A model generated the notes under the pieces. That model was not told the DNA's origin. It worked only from the letters and a program-made list of their open reading frames with translations, and searched no databases. The position numbers were made by a program, and so were the translations under genes. A stretch of 47,548 nucleotides of DNA from JAMCRM01 sp041685075. GTDB lineage: Bacteria; Acidobacteriota; Terriglobia; Bryobacterales; Bryobacteraceae. The DNA lies in the NCBI GenBank assembly GCA_041685075.1, contig JAWLGN010000006.1, positions 1 to 47,548 on the forward strand, given 5' to 3'. Of the stretch, positions 34,401 through 42,627 are shown piece after piece (within the stretch, counting starts at the first letter, position 1; each line of letters begins with the position of its first letter).

Positions 34401-35279
34401 CCGGTGTTCGCACTGGCCCGCGGGCGGTCGCGCGGCGGCACGCTGGAGCTGAGCGCGGTCAGTTTCGCTGACATGACCAATACCCGCACGATTACAGCGG
34501 GCACCCTGAGCCTGTACTACTGGGATGAGCTGCAGGGCCCGCCGGAGCACGAACTGGCGGCGGCTGTCGCTGAAGAAGACGGAGTTCTGACCCTAAATGC
34601 GGCCGGGGCGGCGCAACCCGGGGACTATGTGCAGGTAGAGAAGGAGGTCGTACGGGTCGAGGAGGTGTTGGACGGAGGACTCCGCTACCGTGTGACGCGG
34701 GGGGCGCACGCCAGTACACCGGAGGCTCAGGCAGCGGGCGCCAAGCTGTATCACCTGAAAAAGCAGGTGGTAATCGCTCCGTTCGTACGGGACTTCTTCG
34801 GCAGTCCGGCGAGCGGGAACTGGTCGCACGAGATTGCGTTGCCGCACGCACGCGTGGCGAGCGCCGAGTTCTTCGTGACGAATGATAAGGGGAACAGCGA
34901 GGTCTCGTCGGGGTGTCTGACGTACAACGTCGATTCGGGGCTGCGGACGTTTGCCGGGGGGCAGTTCTCGATTCAGGTGGACGGATTCCTGGCAGTGGAC
35001 GGGGCGCCGGTCCCGGAGCTGGTAGTCGATGCGGCGCGGTCGGTGCGGGACATCTACGCGGTGGTGCGGCAGGCGGCAGACCGGGAGATTCTGCTGCGGC
35101 TGACGCAAAACGGGGAGGAGTACTGCCGGCTGGCAATTCCCGCCGATGCGGCGATATCGAACGTGGTGGACGGCTTTGGGCTGCCGCCGCTCGAGGCTTC
35201 GGCGCGGCTGGCGCTTGAGGTGCTGGCGGTGGGACAGTACCGCGCCGGCGCCGACCTGACGGTGGTGATCCGGCTGTGA
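31386..35279 (+). CDS. Tail hub/baseplate megaprotein with Fe-S domain and FN3-like repeats
   Basis: ATG 31386 overlaps the previous gene. The 1297-residue protein starts like a DUF2163/BR0599 hub (FDCELANGTVERWSTHRVTC). Four cysteines at 156, 185, 207 and 214 (CPWEF, FRCGYS, SCGYTRADCEARG), then RRFGGIEFVP, match the Fe-S-binding C-terminal domain of lambda gpL and GTA hub proteins. Residues 230-700 resemble a gp27-like hub (LVYGTAWYGPPVILARNDGN; WVLLDILQRSGWAPEEID). Residues 735-860 contain an FN3-like segment (SLYYAVSGVDGEGRESPLSF), followed by more beta domains. It forms the tail tip that contacts the host. Confidence 0.8.
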   Translation: MASIFELKEKTAAQTPLLLFDCELANGTVERWSTHRVTCEGKVYEARVARHNLFEMEAWSGQGVDGIPRVSLALANADSRFSQIERMVGFKGARLTVRFVFYDVRLGGAASESVVLFQGTANPPEEITEAELRLTAVNRLGMQRVLLPSVRIQRRCPWEFPRSAEEREEGLYGGLRGRYSRFFRCGYSADRADGTGNLDGGAPYRSCGYTRADCEARGMFRADAAGRPTRRFGGIEFVPPSILVRSYGEKGWHTSTAVGGEARYNDFVPLVYGTAWYGPPVILARNDGNLTHMEVLLGMGEFQGVLKVLVNDIEIPQAQPRGDMTATGWYNVVSLGNRTGNFNLDFEQGDPYGSMAYLSVVVPNRINDGRRLPGVKVLAQGLRLPVYGSDGAYLRDEFTANPAWVLLDILQRSGWAPEEIDVGSFAEAAAYCGEKIEVRDLYGNPRMMPRFECNLAVMKRRSAADLVRGIRNAARLFLTYGAGGALRLEVENTLALQQPVKPEGSNATEPLSGGWPAYCFGDGTNGTSGILRRANGEPAIRVWSRSMADTPNRFTVEFQDALNEYQQDSFSVVDAEDAARTGQEITAALPALGIAHCDQAARILKFHLEKSLRGNTYIDFETSVKALGLRPGDLISVTYLKEGFDRQPFRVLRIAPGANYRTVRITAQIHDDGWYSDTNGEGSGGAGREPGAGVGVPRPLAGNVVDENGEVQYEVTEGASDGADGTATVELTVGFATPAAPQAGGPGVPLVSLAATIGTGSLEGGQSLYYAVSGVDGEGRESPLSFTVHAAIPGGGGGYGVTLEGLSFAPATAAFHVYRGPNPAQLRRIAAGVEPAREFTDAGLPDGTVPPPDANYDHANFYWRLELQPACAATIHSARTVGNEALRMEENEYRGMAVRILSGKGAGQERTVAANTASELTLTTDWTVEPDATSLFAVAEAGWRFGATAKGSPVRFEIPNRTAAVVQVSGRAANVNDLESPAELCTLTRWTVGGAGHSDADVPPAPVFALARGRSRGGTLELSAVSFADMTNTRTITAGTLSLYYWDELQGPPEHELAAAVAEEDGVLTLNAAGAAQPGDYVQVEKEVVRVEEVLDGGLRYRVTRGAHASTPEAQAAGAKLYHLKKQVVIAPFVRDFFGSPASGNWSHEIALPHARVASAEFFVTNDKGNSEVSSGCLTYNVDSGLRTFAGGQFSIQVDGFLAVDGAPVPELVVDAARSVRDIYAVVRQAADREILLRLTQNGEEYCRLAIPADAAISNVVDGFGLPPLEASARLALEVLAVGQYRAGADLTVVIRL

Positions 35280-38002
35280 TGCCCACGTATCTCGAGAAGC
35301 TGCGGGCCGATTGCGATATGCAGTGCTACTTCGAGCGGCCATCGGCGATCGCGGCGCTTAGCCAGGCAAGCGCGGAAGGCTTCACGATTTCGGGGTGCTG
35401 GCGGCAGCAGTTCGACTGGGCCGTGCTGGAATGGACGCGCGACAACATCTTCGAGCACCCGGCGTTTCGCTACCTGCCGGACGGGGATCTGAGCGGACTG
35501 GTGCTGTCGTACGACGAAGAGCGGCAGAACTGCATGGCCATGGACGCGGCCTGGTATCCCACGGTGGACTGGCCCTATCTACGCATCTGGGCGGAGCGAG
35601 ACGGCATGGAGGCGCTCTACAAGGTGCCGCTGAAAGACCATGCCGTGCCGGTAGAGGGGGGCTTCCAGGAGGCGTCTGCGACGTTTGAGCTGCTGGGGCC
35701 GGTGACCGCGGGTGACTACGTGGAACTGGCCTGGCTATCGGAACATTTCACCTACCAGTTGTACGGCGGCGATACGGTGGAGAACGCCGTGCTGGCGCTG
35801 GCCAATGCCATCAACGCGGCGCAGGGAACCATGCGCGCCGCGGCGGCGGGGAACCGGATCACGCTGCAGTGGGCGGCGGAAGCGGGCGCTAACGGCAACC
35901 GCATCGGGGTGTATGGGAACGTCGCCGGGGCGTGCACGGAGAGCTGGCAGCCGGGATGGCAGACGCTGAGCGGGGGGACATCGCCTTCGAAGTGGCGGGT
36001 GACTCTCGACTTCAAATCGCTGCGGGACCAGAACGGCGTGGCGATCCCCACCGAGGCGGTGCGCAAGATGCGGTGGACCTGGGCGGCGGACATCCAGCCG
36101 GGCGGTTTCGCGCGCAGCGACTTCGAGGTGAAGATTTCGAACTGGACGGTGACGGGCACGGGGCGGCGCTACCAGGTGGCGGGGCCGGGCAGCCTGCGGT
36201 TTGAGGACGACAGCGGGCGCATGGCATACGCCGGGCAGTGGAGCGAGTCGCGGGGCAACTTCAGCGGAGGCTCGATCCGGCATACCACGCACGCGGGCGC
36301 CTCGGTGTCCTGCGAGTACTACTCGCCGCACCCACACCGGCTGTACCTGGGAACGCGCAAGGCGCCGGCGTGCGGAGCGGTGAGGGTGACGGTGGACGGG
36401 GCGCCGATCACGGTGAACCTAGCGTTGGACGAAGATGTGCTGGTGCGGGTGCCCCTGGGTGAGTTCGCCGGAGCGACACCCCATACCGTGACGATCACGC
36501 ACGCAGGCACCGAGGGAAGCTACTTCTACTTCGACTTCCTGGAAGCGGCGGTACCGACCGAGCAGTTGCCGGTGTTTCCGGAAGACGATGTGGCGACGCT
36601 GGCTACCGACTGGGATACGGACCATTCGATTGCACTGGCGCCGGAGCGGACGGCCTGGATGATCCGGTCGCTCGGATTTACCGGGAGAGCAAACCATTAC
36701 GTAGGTGCCCTGTGGTGGTACCAATTGTGGCAGCCGGGGCAGGAGTACGCGTCATCGACCATCACGTTCTCCGGGACGCCGGAGTTCAGCAAATTCACCG
36801 AGTTGTGGTTGGGGGCGACGCCGATTGCACACTTGAACCTGGTCGGCGACACGGCCGAGAGTATCGCGCTGGCGCTAGCGATGGAAATCAACGCGGGATC
36901 CACGGCGCTGTGGGCGCGGGCCGATGGACCGGTACTGACACTGCGGGCGCGAGCCATGGGGAGCTCCGGCAACGGCATGCCGATTACGGTGGTAACCAAC
37001 AGCCAGCAGTTCCATGCGCAGGTCAGCGGGCCGATGGCGGGCGGCGTGGACGGCGCCTGCCGGGTGGGGCTGGAAAGCCTGCCCGACGCGGCGTGGGCCA
37101 CGGACCTGGAAGCGCGGCCGGTGATCAACCGCGCGGCGCGGGATTGGCAGCGGAGTCTGTTCGCCGCGCTGGCGGGGTACGGGATCGAGGTGGCGGCGGC
37201 GTTCAGCATGGAGTTGCGGCACGGCGATCCATCGCCCGCTTTGGGCATCGCGCAACGCTATCCCGACGGGGCGCCGGTATGGCTGAACACCCCCGCGCTG
37301 CAGACCAACTTCTCGCCGGCGAGCACCGGGTTCTGGAAGCAAGCTTACCTGGAGTTGGCGACCCTGATGGTGGAGGGAGGGCAGCGGCCGTTTCTGCAGT
37401 TCGGCGAGGTGCAGTGGTGGTACTTCGCCGCCCCGGGCAGCGGCATGCCGTTCTATGACGATTCCACGAAGAGCGCGTTCCAGTCGGCGCATGGCCGGCC
37501 AATGCACGTCTTCACGAGCGAGTGGGAAGACCCTTCCGGGTATCCCGAAGAATGCGCGTTGCTGGCGGGGTCCATCGGCAAGTTTACCGATGCGGTGATG
37601 GCATTCGTACGGCAGAGCTATCCGGAGGCGGACTTCGAAGTGCTCTATGCGCCGGACGTGAACGAACCGCCACTGACGCGGCTGGTGAATCTGCCGGCCG
37701 AGTGGTCGCCGGAGCGGCTGCGCTGCTTCAAGTCGGAAAACTTCACCTACACCGGCCTGCGCGATCTGGACAAGGCGCGGGAATCGATCCGGCTGCCCAT
37801 GGAGCTGGGATTCCCTCGTGACCGGAGCAGCCATCTGATCGGCGTTGCGGAGTACACCACGCCGTGGCTGCGGGAGAGCGAACTGGCACGCGGGGAGGGG
37901 CTGGAATCCGTGGTGCTGTTCGCTCTCGACCAGTTTTGCTTCATCGGCTACGGCGTACCGCTGAAGCGCGCCGGCGGGCGCAGCCTGTACATGGGCGCCT
38001 AA
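35279..38002 (+). CDS. Large tail-tip protein with glycoside-hydrolase-like C-terminal domain
   Basis: ATG 35279 overlaps the hub stop (TGATG). The 907-residue protein has an N-terminal region (AWYPTVDWPYLRIWAERDGM), two related beta modules with the same pattern (GDTVENAVLALANAINAAQG and GDTAESIALALAMEINAGST, each following a strand pair), and a C-terminal domain from about residue 610. That domain (FAALAGYGIEVAAAFSMELR; GGQRPFLQFGEVQWWYF) reads like a TIM-barrel hydrolase or the TIM domain of GTA tail proteins. Catalytic residues cannot be fixed with certainty. It is the last gene of the cluster; the convergent neighbour's stop is 2 bases away. Confidence 0.75.
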   Translation: MPTYLEKLRADCDMQCYFERPSAIAALSQASAEGFTISGCWRQQFDWAVLEWTRDNIFEHPAFRYLPDGDLSGLVLSYDEERQNCMAMDAAWYPTVDWPYLRIWAERDGMEALYKVPLKDHAVPVEGGFQEASATFELLGPVTAGDYVELAWLSEHFTYQLYGGDTVENAVLALANAINAAQGTMRAAAAGNRITLQWAAEAGANGNRIGVYGNVAGACTESWQPGWQTLSGGTSPSKWRVTLDFKSLRDQNGVAIPTEAVRKMRWTWAADIQPGGFARSDFEVKISNWTVTGTGRRYQVAGPGSLRFEDDSGRMAYAGQWSESRGNFSGGSIRHTTHAGASVSCEYYSPHPHRLYLGTRKAPACGAVRVTVDGAPITVNLALDEDVLVRVPLGEFAGATPHTVTITHAGTEGSYFYFDFLEAAVPTEQLPVFPEDDVATLATDWDTDHSIALAPERTAWMIRSLGFTGRANHYVGALWWYQLWQPGQEYASSTITFSGTPEFSKFTELWLGATPIAHLNLVGDTAESIALALAMEINAGSTALWARADGPVLTLRARAMGSSGNGMPITVVTNSQQFHAQVSGPMAGGVDGACRVGLESLPDAAWATDLEARPVINRAARDWQRSLFAALAGYGIEVAAAFSMELRHGDPSPALGIAQRYPDGAPVWLNTPALQTNFSPASTGFWKQAYLELATLMVEGGQRPFLQFGEVQWWYFAAPGSGMPFYDDSTKSAFQSAHGRPMHVFTSEWEDPSGYPEECALLAGSIGKFTDAVMAFVRQSYPEADFEVLYAPDVNEPPLTRLVNLPAEWSPERLRCFKSENFTYTGLRDLDKARESIRLPMELGFPRDRSSHLIGVAEYTTPWLRESELARGEGLESVVLFALDQFCFIGYGVPLKRAGGRSLYMGA

Positions 38003-38004
38003 GG

Positions 38005-39528
38005 TTACCGGAAGACGATCAAGCTATCCAGCGCCACGTCGGCGCCGCTGGAGTTCTTGTACTTCTCGCCGCGTACGACGAGGCGGAGGGTGTGCTTCGT
38101 ATTGCGGAGGCCGAAGGCGTGCCAGACGGACTCGCCCCCGCGGTTGCCTTTCTCATCCGCGAAGACGTCGAGAGTGCGATCGAACCGGCCATCCAGGTAT
38201 ACATCCAGCATGCCGCCCGTAACCAGGTAAGTACCTACTACGATGGCTCCGGTGCCCTCGAAGGTAATGCTGGCTTCGGCGCCGGCCGCAGACGAGCGAA
38301 AAGGACGCTCGGTGGTCCAGTCGCCCTTGAAGGTCCAGCGGGAATCGGAGACGGGGATGCGCTCGACCGGCGAACCGTAGTCGTCCCAGACCTCGAGCTT
38401 GGCGGGCGTGGGGCGCTGGGTGCGCACAACGACACGGTCGCCTTCGATGCGGCCGCCGGTGCGGGCGATCAGGGCCAGGGCGCGCTTTTCGGTGCTGTCC
38501 ACGATGCTGTTGAAGGAATAGTCGGTGTAGTCGAACTTCTTCTCGGCGATGGCCGGTATACCGCTCTTCCATTCGTCGGGTATGCCCTCGTAACCCAGCA
38601 TGACACCCAGGATACCGGCGGCGCTGGCGGGGTTGCAGTCGGAATCCTGGCCGGCACGGGTAGAGATCTCGATGGTTTTGCCAAAATCGCCGTCGCCGTA
38701 CAGAAGGCCGAGCGCGATGTAGGCGCCGTTCAATTTGGCGTCGATGTTGAAGGGCGTGAGAGCACCGGCGGGGCAGGGGTCGCGGCGGTCCCACTTATCC
38801 TGGATAAGGCTCCAGGTTTTTCGCCAATCGCCGGGGTTGCGCCGGGACCAGGAGAGCACATCGCGGACGAGCTGGCCGTAGGGGCTTTGAGCAGGAATGC
38901 AGGCCAGGCCGGCTTCCACGAGCTTGCGGGGATTGCTCTCAAAAAAGGCGGCGGAGTACATGCAGGAGACAAACATGCCGCCGTAGATGCCGTCGCCGTA
39001 GTTCATAATTCGGCCGGCGCGCAGGGCCAAGTCGTTGGACCACTGGGGGAGACCGGGTGCCATGAGGCCGATGAAATCCGCTTCGATCTGAAAATCGATG
39101 TCGTTGGCGTGCGCGTTGTAGCGGGGATGGCCGGCCATGGCGGCGGGAATGCCGCGGCGAAGATTACGGCGCGCCGCCAGGTTGGCGTGCCAGAGGGCGT
39201 ACTCGGAATCGCGGAACATAGCGCCGAAGTCCTCGGTGGTGGCGTCCAGCCCCTTGTCGTCGAGAACCTTGGCGAAGGTCATATCCACGTAAAGATCGTC
39301 CTGGCGGAGTGAATTGGCCACGCGTTCGGGCGTCCACTTGGGAAGCTCGCCCTCGATGGTGACACCCCGAGCCTTGAATTCGGTGGGCGCGCCGAAACTG
39401 ACGCCGATCATCTGGCCGGCCCAGCCGCCGGCGATCTTGTCGCGCAGAGCCTGGCGGGAGAGTTCGCGCACAGGCGGGGCTGGTGCGGCGACAGCCGGAA
39501 TCAAGAGTAAGAGAAGAGCGAGTCGCAT
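38005..39528 (-). CDS. Exported ADP-ribosylglycohydrolase-family protein
   Basis: ATG 39528 gives a signal peptide (MRLALLLLLIPAVAAPAPP). Residues 30-330 match the ADP-ribosylglycohydrolase (DraG) fold: KIAGGWAGQMIGVSFGAPTE, RQDDLYVDMTF, NAHANDIDFQIEADFIGLM and the signature RAGQDSDCNPASAAGILGVM. Residues 380-505 form a beta-sandwich (ASITFEGTGAIVVGTYLVTG; DVYLDGRFDRTLDVFADEKG), probably carbohydrate-binding. Secreted proteins of this type are common in Acidobacteria and Planctomycetes, and a role in cleaving N- or O-glycosidic bonds of sugars is more likely than removal of ADP-ribose from cytoplasmic proteins. It is 507 residues. Confidence 0.88.
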   Translation of the reverse strand: MRLALLLLLIPAVAAPAPPVRELSRQALRDKIAGGWAGQMIGVSFGAPTEFKARGVTIEGELPKWTPERVANSLRQDDLYVDMTFAKVLDDKGLDATTEDFGAMFRDSEYALWHANLAARRNLRRGIPAAMAGHPRYNAHANDIDFQIEADFIGLMAPGLPQWSNDLALRAGRIMNYGDGIYGGMFVSCMYSAAFFESNPRKLVEAGLACIPAQSPYGQLVRDVLSWSRRNPGDWRKTWSLIQDKWDRRDPCPAGALTPFNIDAKLNGAYIALGLLYGDGDFGKTIEISTRAGQDSDCNPASAAGILGVMLGYEGIPDEWKSGIPAIAEKKFDYTDYSFNSIVDSTEKRALALIARTGGRIEGDRVVVRTQRPTPAKLEVWDDYGSPVERIPVSDSRWTFKGDWTTERPFRSSAAGAEASITFEGTGAIVVGTYLVTGGMLDVYLDGRFDRTLDVFADEKGNRGGESVWHAFGLRNTKHTLRLVVRGEKYKNSSGADVALDSLIVFR

Positions 39529-39569
39529 ACCGTCTACTATGCTGCAGGAAGGGCGCGCGCGCAAGCGGG

Positions 39570-40190
39570 TCAGCCCAGTTGCTCGATTTCGGTTTCCAGC
39601 ATGGCAATATGTTCCTCCTCCTCGGCAGCCAGCTCGAGGCAGAGGTCCTTTTCGAGGCCTTCGGGTAGCCCGGCTGCGGAGGCGCGGAAATAATCGCGTG
39701 TGCGCCGCTCCATTTCAATGGCCGCCCGGTAGAGGTCGCGGATATCGCCCTCCAGGGGGAGGCCGCGGAAGAGCCAGCCGGAGAGCAGCTTTTCATAGTC
39801 GGGCGCGAGATCGATCACGTCGCGATCGAGGTGGGCGTGGTACCTTTCTTCGAGTTCGTGCAGGTGATCGAGTTCGGCCTCGTAAAGCCGCTCGATCACC
39901 TGGCGGCGCGCCGGATCGGCCGTGCGGTCGCGAGCCAGTTTATAGAAGTGGAACGCGTCCAACTCGAATTGCACGGCGTCGCGGATAACGCGGAAACGCA
40001 TGGAGTCGCCGAGGTGGCGACCTTCCACGACCTCCAGATCCCCACCACAGAGGAAACATTTCCCATATGGCAGAGCGAATCCGGTGGCCAGCTTATGGCA
40101 ACTGCGGCATCGCCAGGTGAAGCGCACCTGCGAGCAGCAGATCTCGTCGTCCTCGACGACCTGGCGGCACTTCGGACAGGTGGAAGGCAT
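39570..40190 (-). CDS. Rubrerythrin-like protein with N-terminal zinc ribbons
   Basis: The 206-residue protein begins with paired Cys motifs (CPKCRQVVEDDEICCSQ, then CRSCHKLA and CFLCGG), a rubredoxin/zinc-ribbon region. Residues 65-205 are a four-helix ferritin-like domain with carboxylate/His ligands: VQFELDAFHFYKLARDRTAD, EAELDHLHELEERYHAHLDR, AIEMERRTRDYF and LAAEEEEHIAMLETEIEQL. Rubrerythrins reduce peroxide using a di-iron centre. Its ATG overlaps the stop of the fused Nfn/Sud flavoprotein, so the two are coupled and that flavoprotein may supply reducing equivalents. Confidence 0.85.
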   Translation of the reverse strand: MPSTCPKCRQVVEDDEICCSQVRFTWRCRSCHKLATGFALPYGKCFLCGGDLEVVEGRHLGDSMRFRVIRDAVQFELDAFHFYKLARDRTADPARRQVIERLYEAELDHLHELEERYHAHLDRDVIDLAPDYEKLLSGWLFRGLPLEGDIRDLYRAAIEMERRTRDYFRASAAGLPEGLEKDLCLELAAEEEEHIAMLETEIEQLG

Positions 40191-42544
40191 CAGGCGACAG
40201 CGACCTCCGATTGCTCATCCAGTCCGAGGTAACGCAGCATACCACGCGCGGCCCGTCGCCCGGCTCCCATGGCCAGGATGACGGTTGCCGAGCCGGTGGT
40301 GATGTCTCCACCCGCAAAGACGCCGGGGAGGGAGGTCATCCCTGTCTGCTCGTCCACCTTAATATAACCCCACTGGTTCACCTGGAGGCCCGGGGTGGTC
40401 TGGGCGATGATGGGATTGGCGGTGGTACCGAGAGCGTAGATGACGGTATCGACATCGATGGTGAACTCGGTGCCGCGTATGGGCACAGGGCGGCGGCGGC
40501 CGGAGGCGTCCGGCTCACCAAGCTGCATCTGGCGGCAGCGCAGTCCGGTGACCCAGCCGGAAGACTTGCCGAGGACCTCGACCGGGGCGGTAAGCCATTT
40601 GAACTCGACGCCCTCCTCGATGGCGTGCTCGAGTTCCTCAGCGCGCGCGGGTGACTCGCGCCGCGACCGGCGGTAGACCACGGTGACGGCTTCGGCACCC
40701 ATCCGCAGGGCCACGCGGGAGGCGTCCATGGCGGTGTTTCCCGCGCCGATGACGGCGATGCGCTTGCCCATGCCCACCGGGGTGTCGTAGAGCGGCTGGC
40801 GATTCCCGCGCATCAGGTTCACGCGGGTGAGAAATTCGTTGGCTGAGAACACCCCGTTGAAAGCCTCGCCGGGGATGCCGGCGAACTTGGGGGAGCCGGC
40901 GCCGGTGCCGATGAAAACCGCGTCGTAGCCCATCTCCTTGATGAGCTGCGGGATGGTGAAGAGCTTGCCGATGATGGCATCGAGCCGAATCTCAACACCC
41001 ATCTTTTCAAGGTTCTCGATCTCCTGATCGATGACCACGTCAGGCAGGCGGAACTCGGGAATGCCATACTTCAGGACGCCGCCGGCCACGTGCAGGGCTT
41101 CGAAGATGGTGACCTTGACGCCGGCGCGGGCGAGGTCGCCGGCACAGGCAAGTCCGGCGGGACCGGAGCCGATGATAGCGGCTCGCTTGGGCGAGGCAGC
41201 AGGCTCGGGGATTTCGTCCCAGCCGCGGCCCATGGCGAAATCGGCAACGAAGCGCTCCAGGCGTCCGATGGCGACGGGTTCCAGTTTAGCGCCCACCACG
41301 CAGGTGGCTTCACATTGCGTCTCCTGGGGGCAGACGCGCCCGCAGACCGCCGGCAGCGTGCTGGAGGCTTTTAGGATCTGGTAGGACTCGCGGATATCGC
41401 GCCGCGCCAGGGCCGCAATAAAGCCCGGGATGTCGATGTTTACAGGACAGCCCGGCACACAGCGCGGCTTCTTGCAACGCAGGCAGCGGTCGGCCTCGAT
41501 CAGTGCGGCCTCCATATCGAGCCCCAGAGTTACCTCTTCGAAGTTGCGGCGGCGAGCCTCGGGGCTTTGCTGCGGCATGGGCACGCGCTGCGGGGCGACG
41601 CTGCGGATGTTCTTGGGAAGCCGCATCTCCGGCGTCTCCGGAAGCGGCTCGGGCGGGTCCTCCAGAATGGGCTGCCTGATGCGGGCCGGCTCAGGGGGCA
41701 GGGCTGCCAGGGTGCCGGACTCGGCGCGGTAACGCTCCAGCGCTTCTTTCTCCTCGCGCTCGAAGCGCTTCTGCCGGAGCATCAGTTCGTCGAAGTTCAC
41801 CCGGTGGCCGTCGAAATCGGCTCCGTCCACGCAGGCGAATCGCATCTTGCCGCCGACCGTGACGCGGCAGGAGCCGCACATCCCGGTTCCATCCACCATG
41901 ATGGAGTTGAGGCTGACGACGGTGTGGACGCCGAAGGGGCGCGTAACTTCCGAGCAGGCCTTCATCATGGGGATGGGGCCGATAGCTACTACTTCCCGGA
42001 TCGTGCGGTCCCGCTCGAGGACTTCCTGAAGCGCGTCGGTCACAAAGCCTTGCCGGCCGTAGCTGCCGTCATTGGTAGTGACGATGAGTTGGTCGCTGAA
42101 GGCGCGGAAGCGGTCCTCCCAGAACATCTGCTCACGCGAGCGAAAGCCGATGATAGAGATGGTGCGGTTGCCCATTTGCTTGTAAGCGCGAAGCTGCGGG
42201 TAGATGGGCGCCACACCTAGGCCGCCTCCAACCAACACCACGGTGCCATCGAGCGGTTGGATGGCGCTCGGCAGTCCCAGGGGCCCGATAAAATCCAGCA
42301 GGTAGTCGCCCTCCGCGAGGGCCATCATCTCGAAGGTGGTCTTGCCAACGGCCTGGATCACCACCGTGACAGTGCCCGCGCCGGCGTCGTAGTCGGCCAC
42401 GGTGAGGGGGATGCGCTCGCCTCGCTCATCAATGCGCACCATGACGAAGTGCCCGGGACGCGCCGACCGCGCGACATCCGGAGCCTCGACGTCCCACAGA
42501 AATGTACAGGGTCCATACTGCTCCCTGTGCAGGATACGGAACAC
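40190..42544 (-). CDS. Fused Nfn/Sud-type flavoprotein (ferredoxin:NADP oxidoreductase-like)
   Basis: Start GTG 42544 has AAAGGA upstream. The 784-residue chain joins two proteins that are usually separate subunits. Residues 1-260 are the FAD/[2Fe-2S] alpha subunit type (RIPLTVADYDAGAG; VLVGGGLGVAPIYPQLRAY; TGMCGSCRVTVGGKMRFAC). Residues 300-784 are the GltD-like subunit, with two 4Fe-4S sites (CLRCKKPRCVPGCPVNIDIP near 355; CGRVCPQETQCEATC near 405), an FAD motif IGSGPAGLACAG near 457 and an NADPH motif VIGAGNTAMDASRVALRMGA near 597. NfnAB/SudAB couples NADPH, NADH and ferredoxin (bifurcation) or acts as sulfide dehydrogenase. It is cytoplasmic and overlaps the rubrerythrin gene by one base. 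Confidence 0.9.
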   Translation of the reverse strand: MFRILHREQYGPCTFLWDVEAPDVARSARPGHFVMVRIDERGERIPLTVADYDAGAGTVTVVIQAVGKTTFEMMALAEGDYLLDFIGPLGLPSAIQPLDGTVVLVGGGLGVAPIYPQLRAYKQMGNRTISIIGFRSREQMFWEDRFRAFSDQLIVTTNDGSYGRQGFVTDALQEVLERDRTIREVVAIGPIPMMKACSEVTRPFGVHTVVSLNSIMVDGTGMCGSCRVTVGGKMRFACVDGADFDGHRVNFDELMLRQKRFEREEKEALERYRAESGTLAALPPEPARIRQPILEDPPEPLPETPEMRLPKNIRSVAPQRVPMPQQSPEARRRNFEEVTLGLDMEAALIEADRCLRCKKPRCVPGCPVNIDIPGFIAALARRDIRESYQILKASSTLPAVCGRVCPQETQCEATCVVGAKLEPVAIGRLERFVADFAMGRGWDEIPEPAASPKRAAIIGSGPAGLACAGDLARAGVKVTIFEALHVAGGVLKYGIPEFRLPDVVIDQEIENLEKMGVEIRLDAIIGKLFTIPQLIKEMGYDAVFIGTGAGSPKFAGIPGEAFNGVFSANEFLTRVNLMRGNRQPLYDTPVGMGKRIAVIGAGNTAMDASRVALRMGAEAVTVVYRRSRRESPARAEELEHAIEEGVEFKWLTAPVEVLGKSSGWVTGLRCRQMQLGEPDASGRRRPVPIRGTEFTIDVDTVIYALGTTANPIIAQTTPGLQVNQWGYIKVDEQTGMTSLPGVFAGGDITTGSATVILAMGAGRRAARGMLRYLGLDEQSEVAVA

Positions 42545-42627
42545 GAATTTCGGAGTCCTTTCTGCTCTGAGGAGTGACTCTATTCTAACAGTGGGACGCG
42601 AGGCCCTGCAGCGGGGCGGGCGAGACT

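Noticed and set aside
21513..38002. Complete active prophage
   Set aside because: No integrase, repressor, replication, holin/endolysin or att-like direct repeats are visible, and flanking genes are ordinary chromosomal genes.
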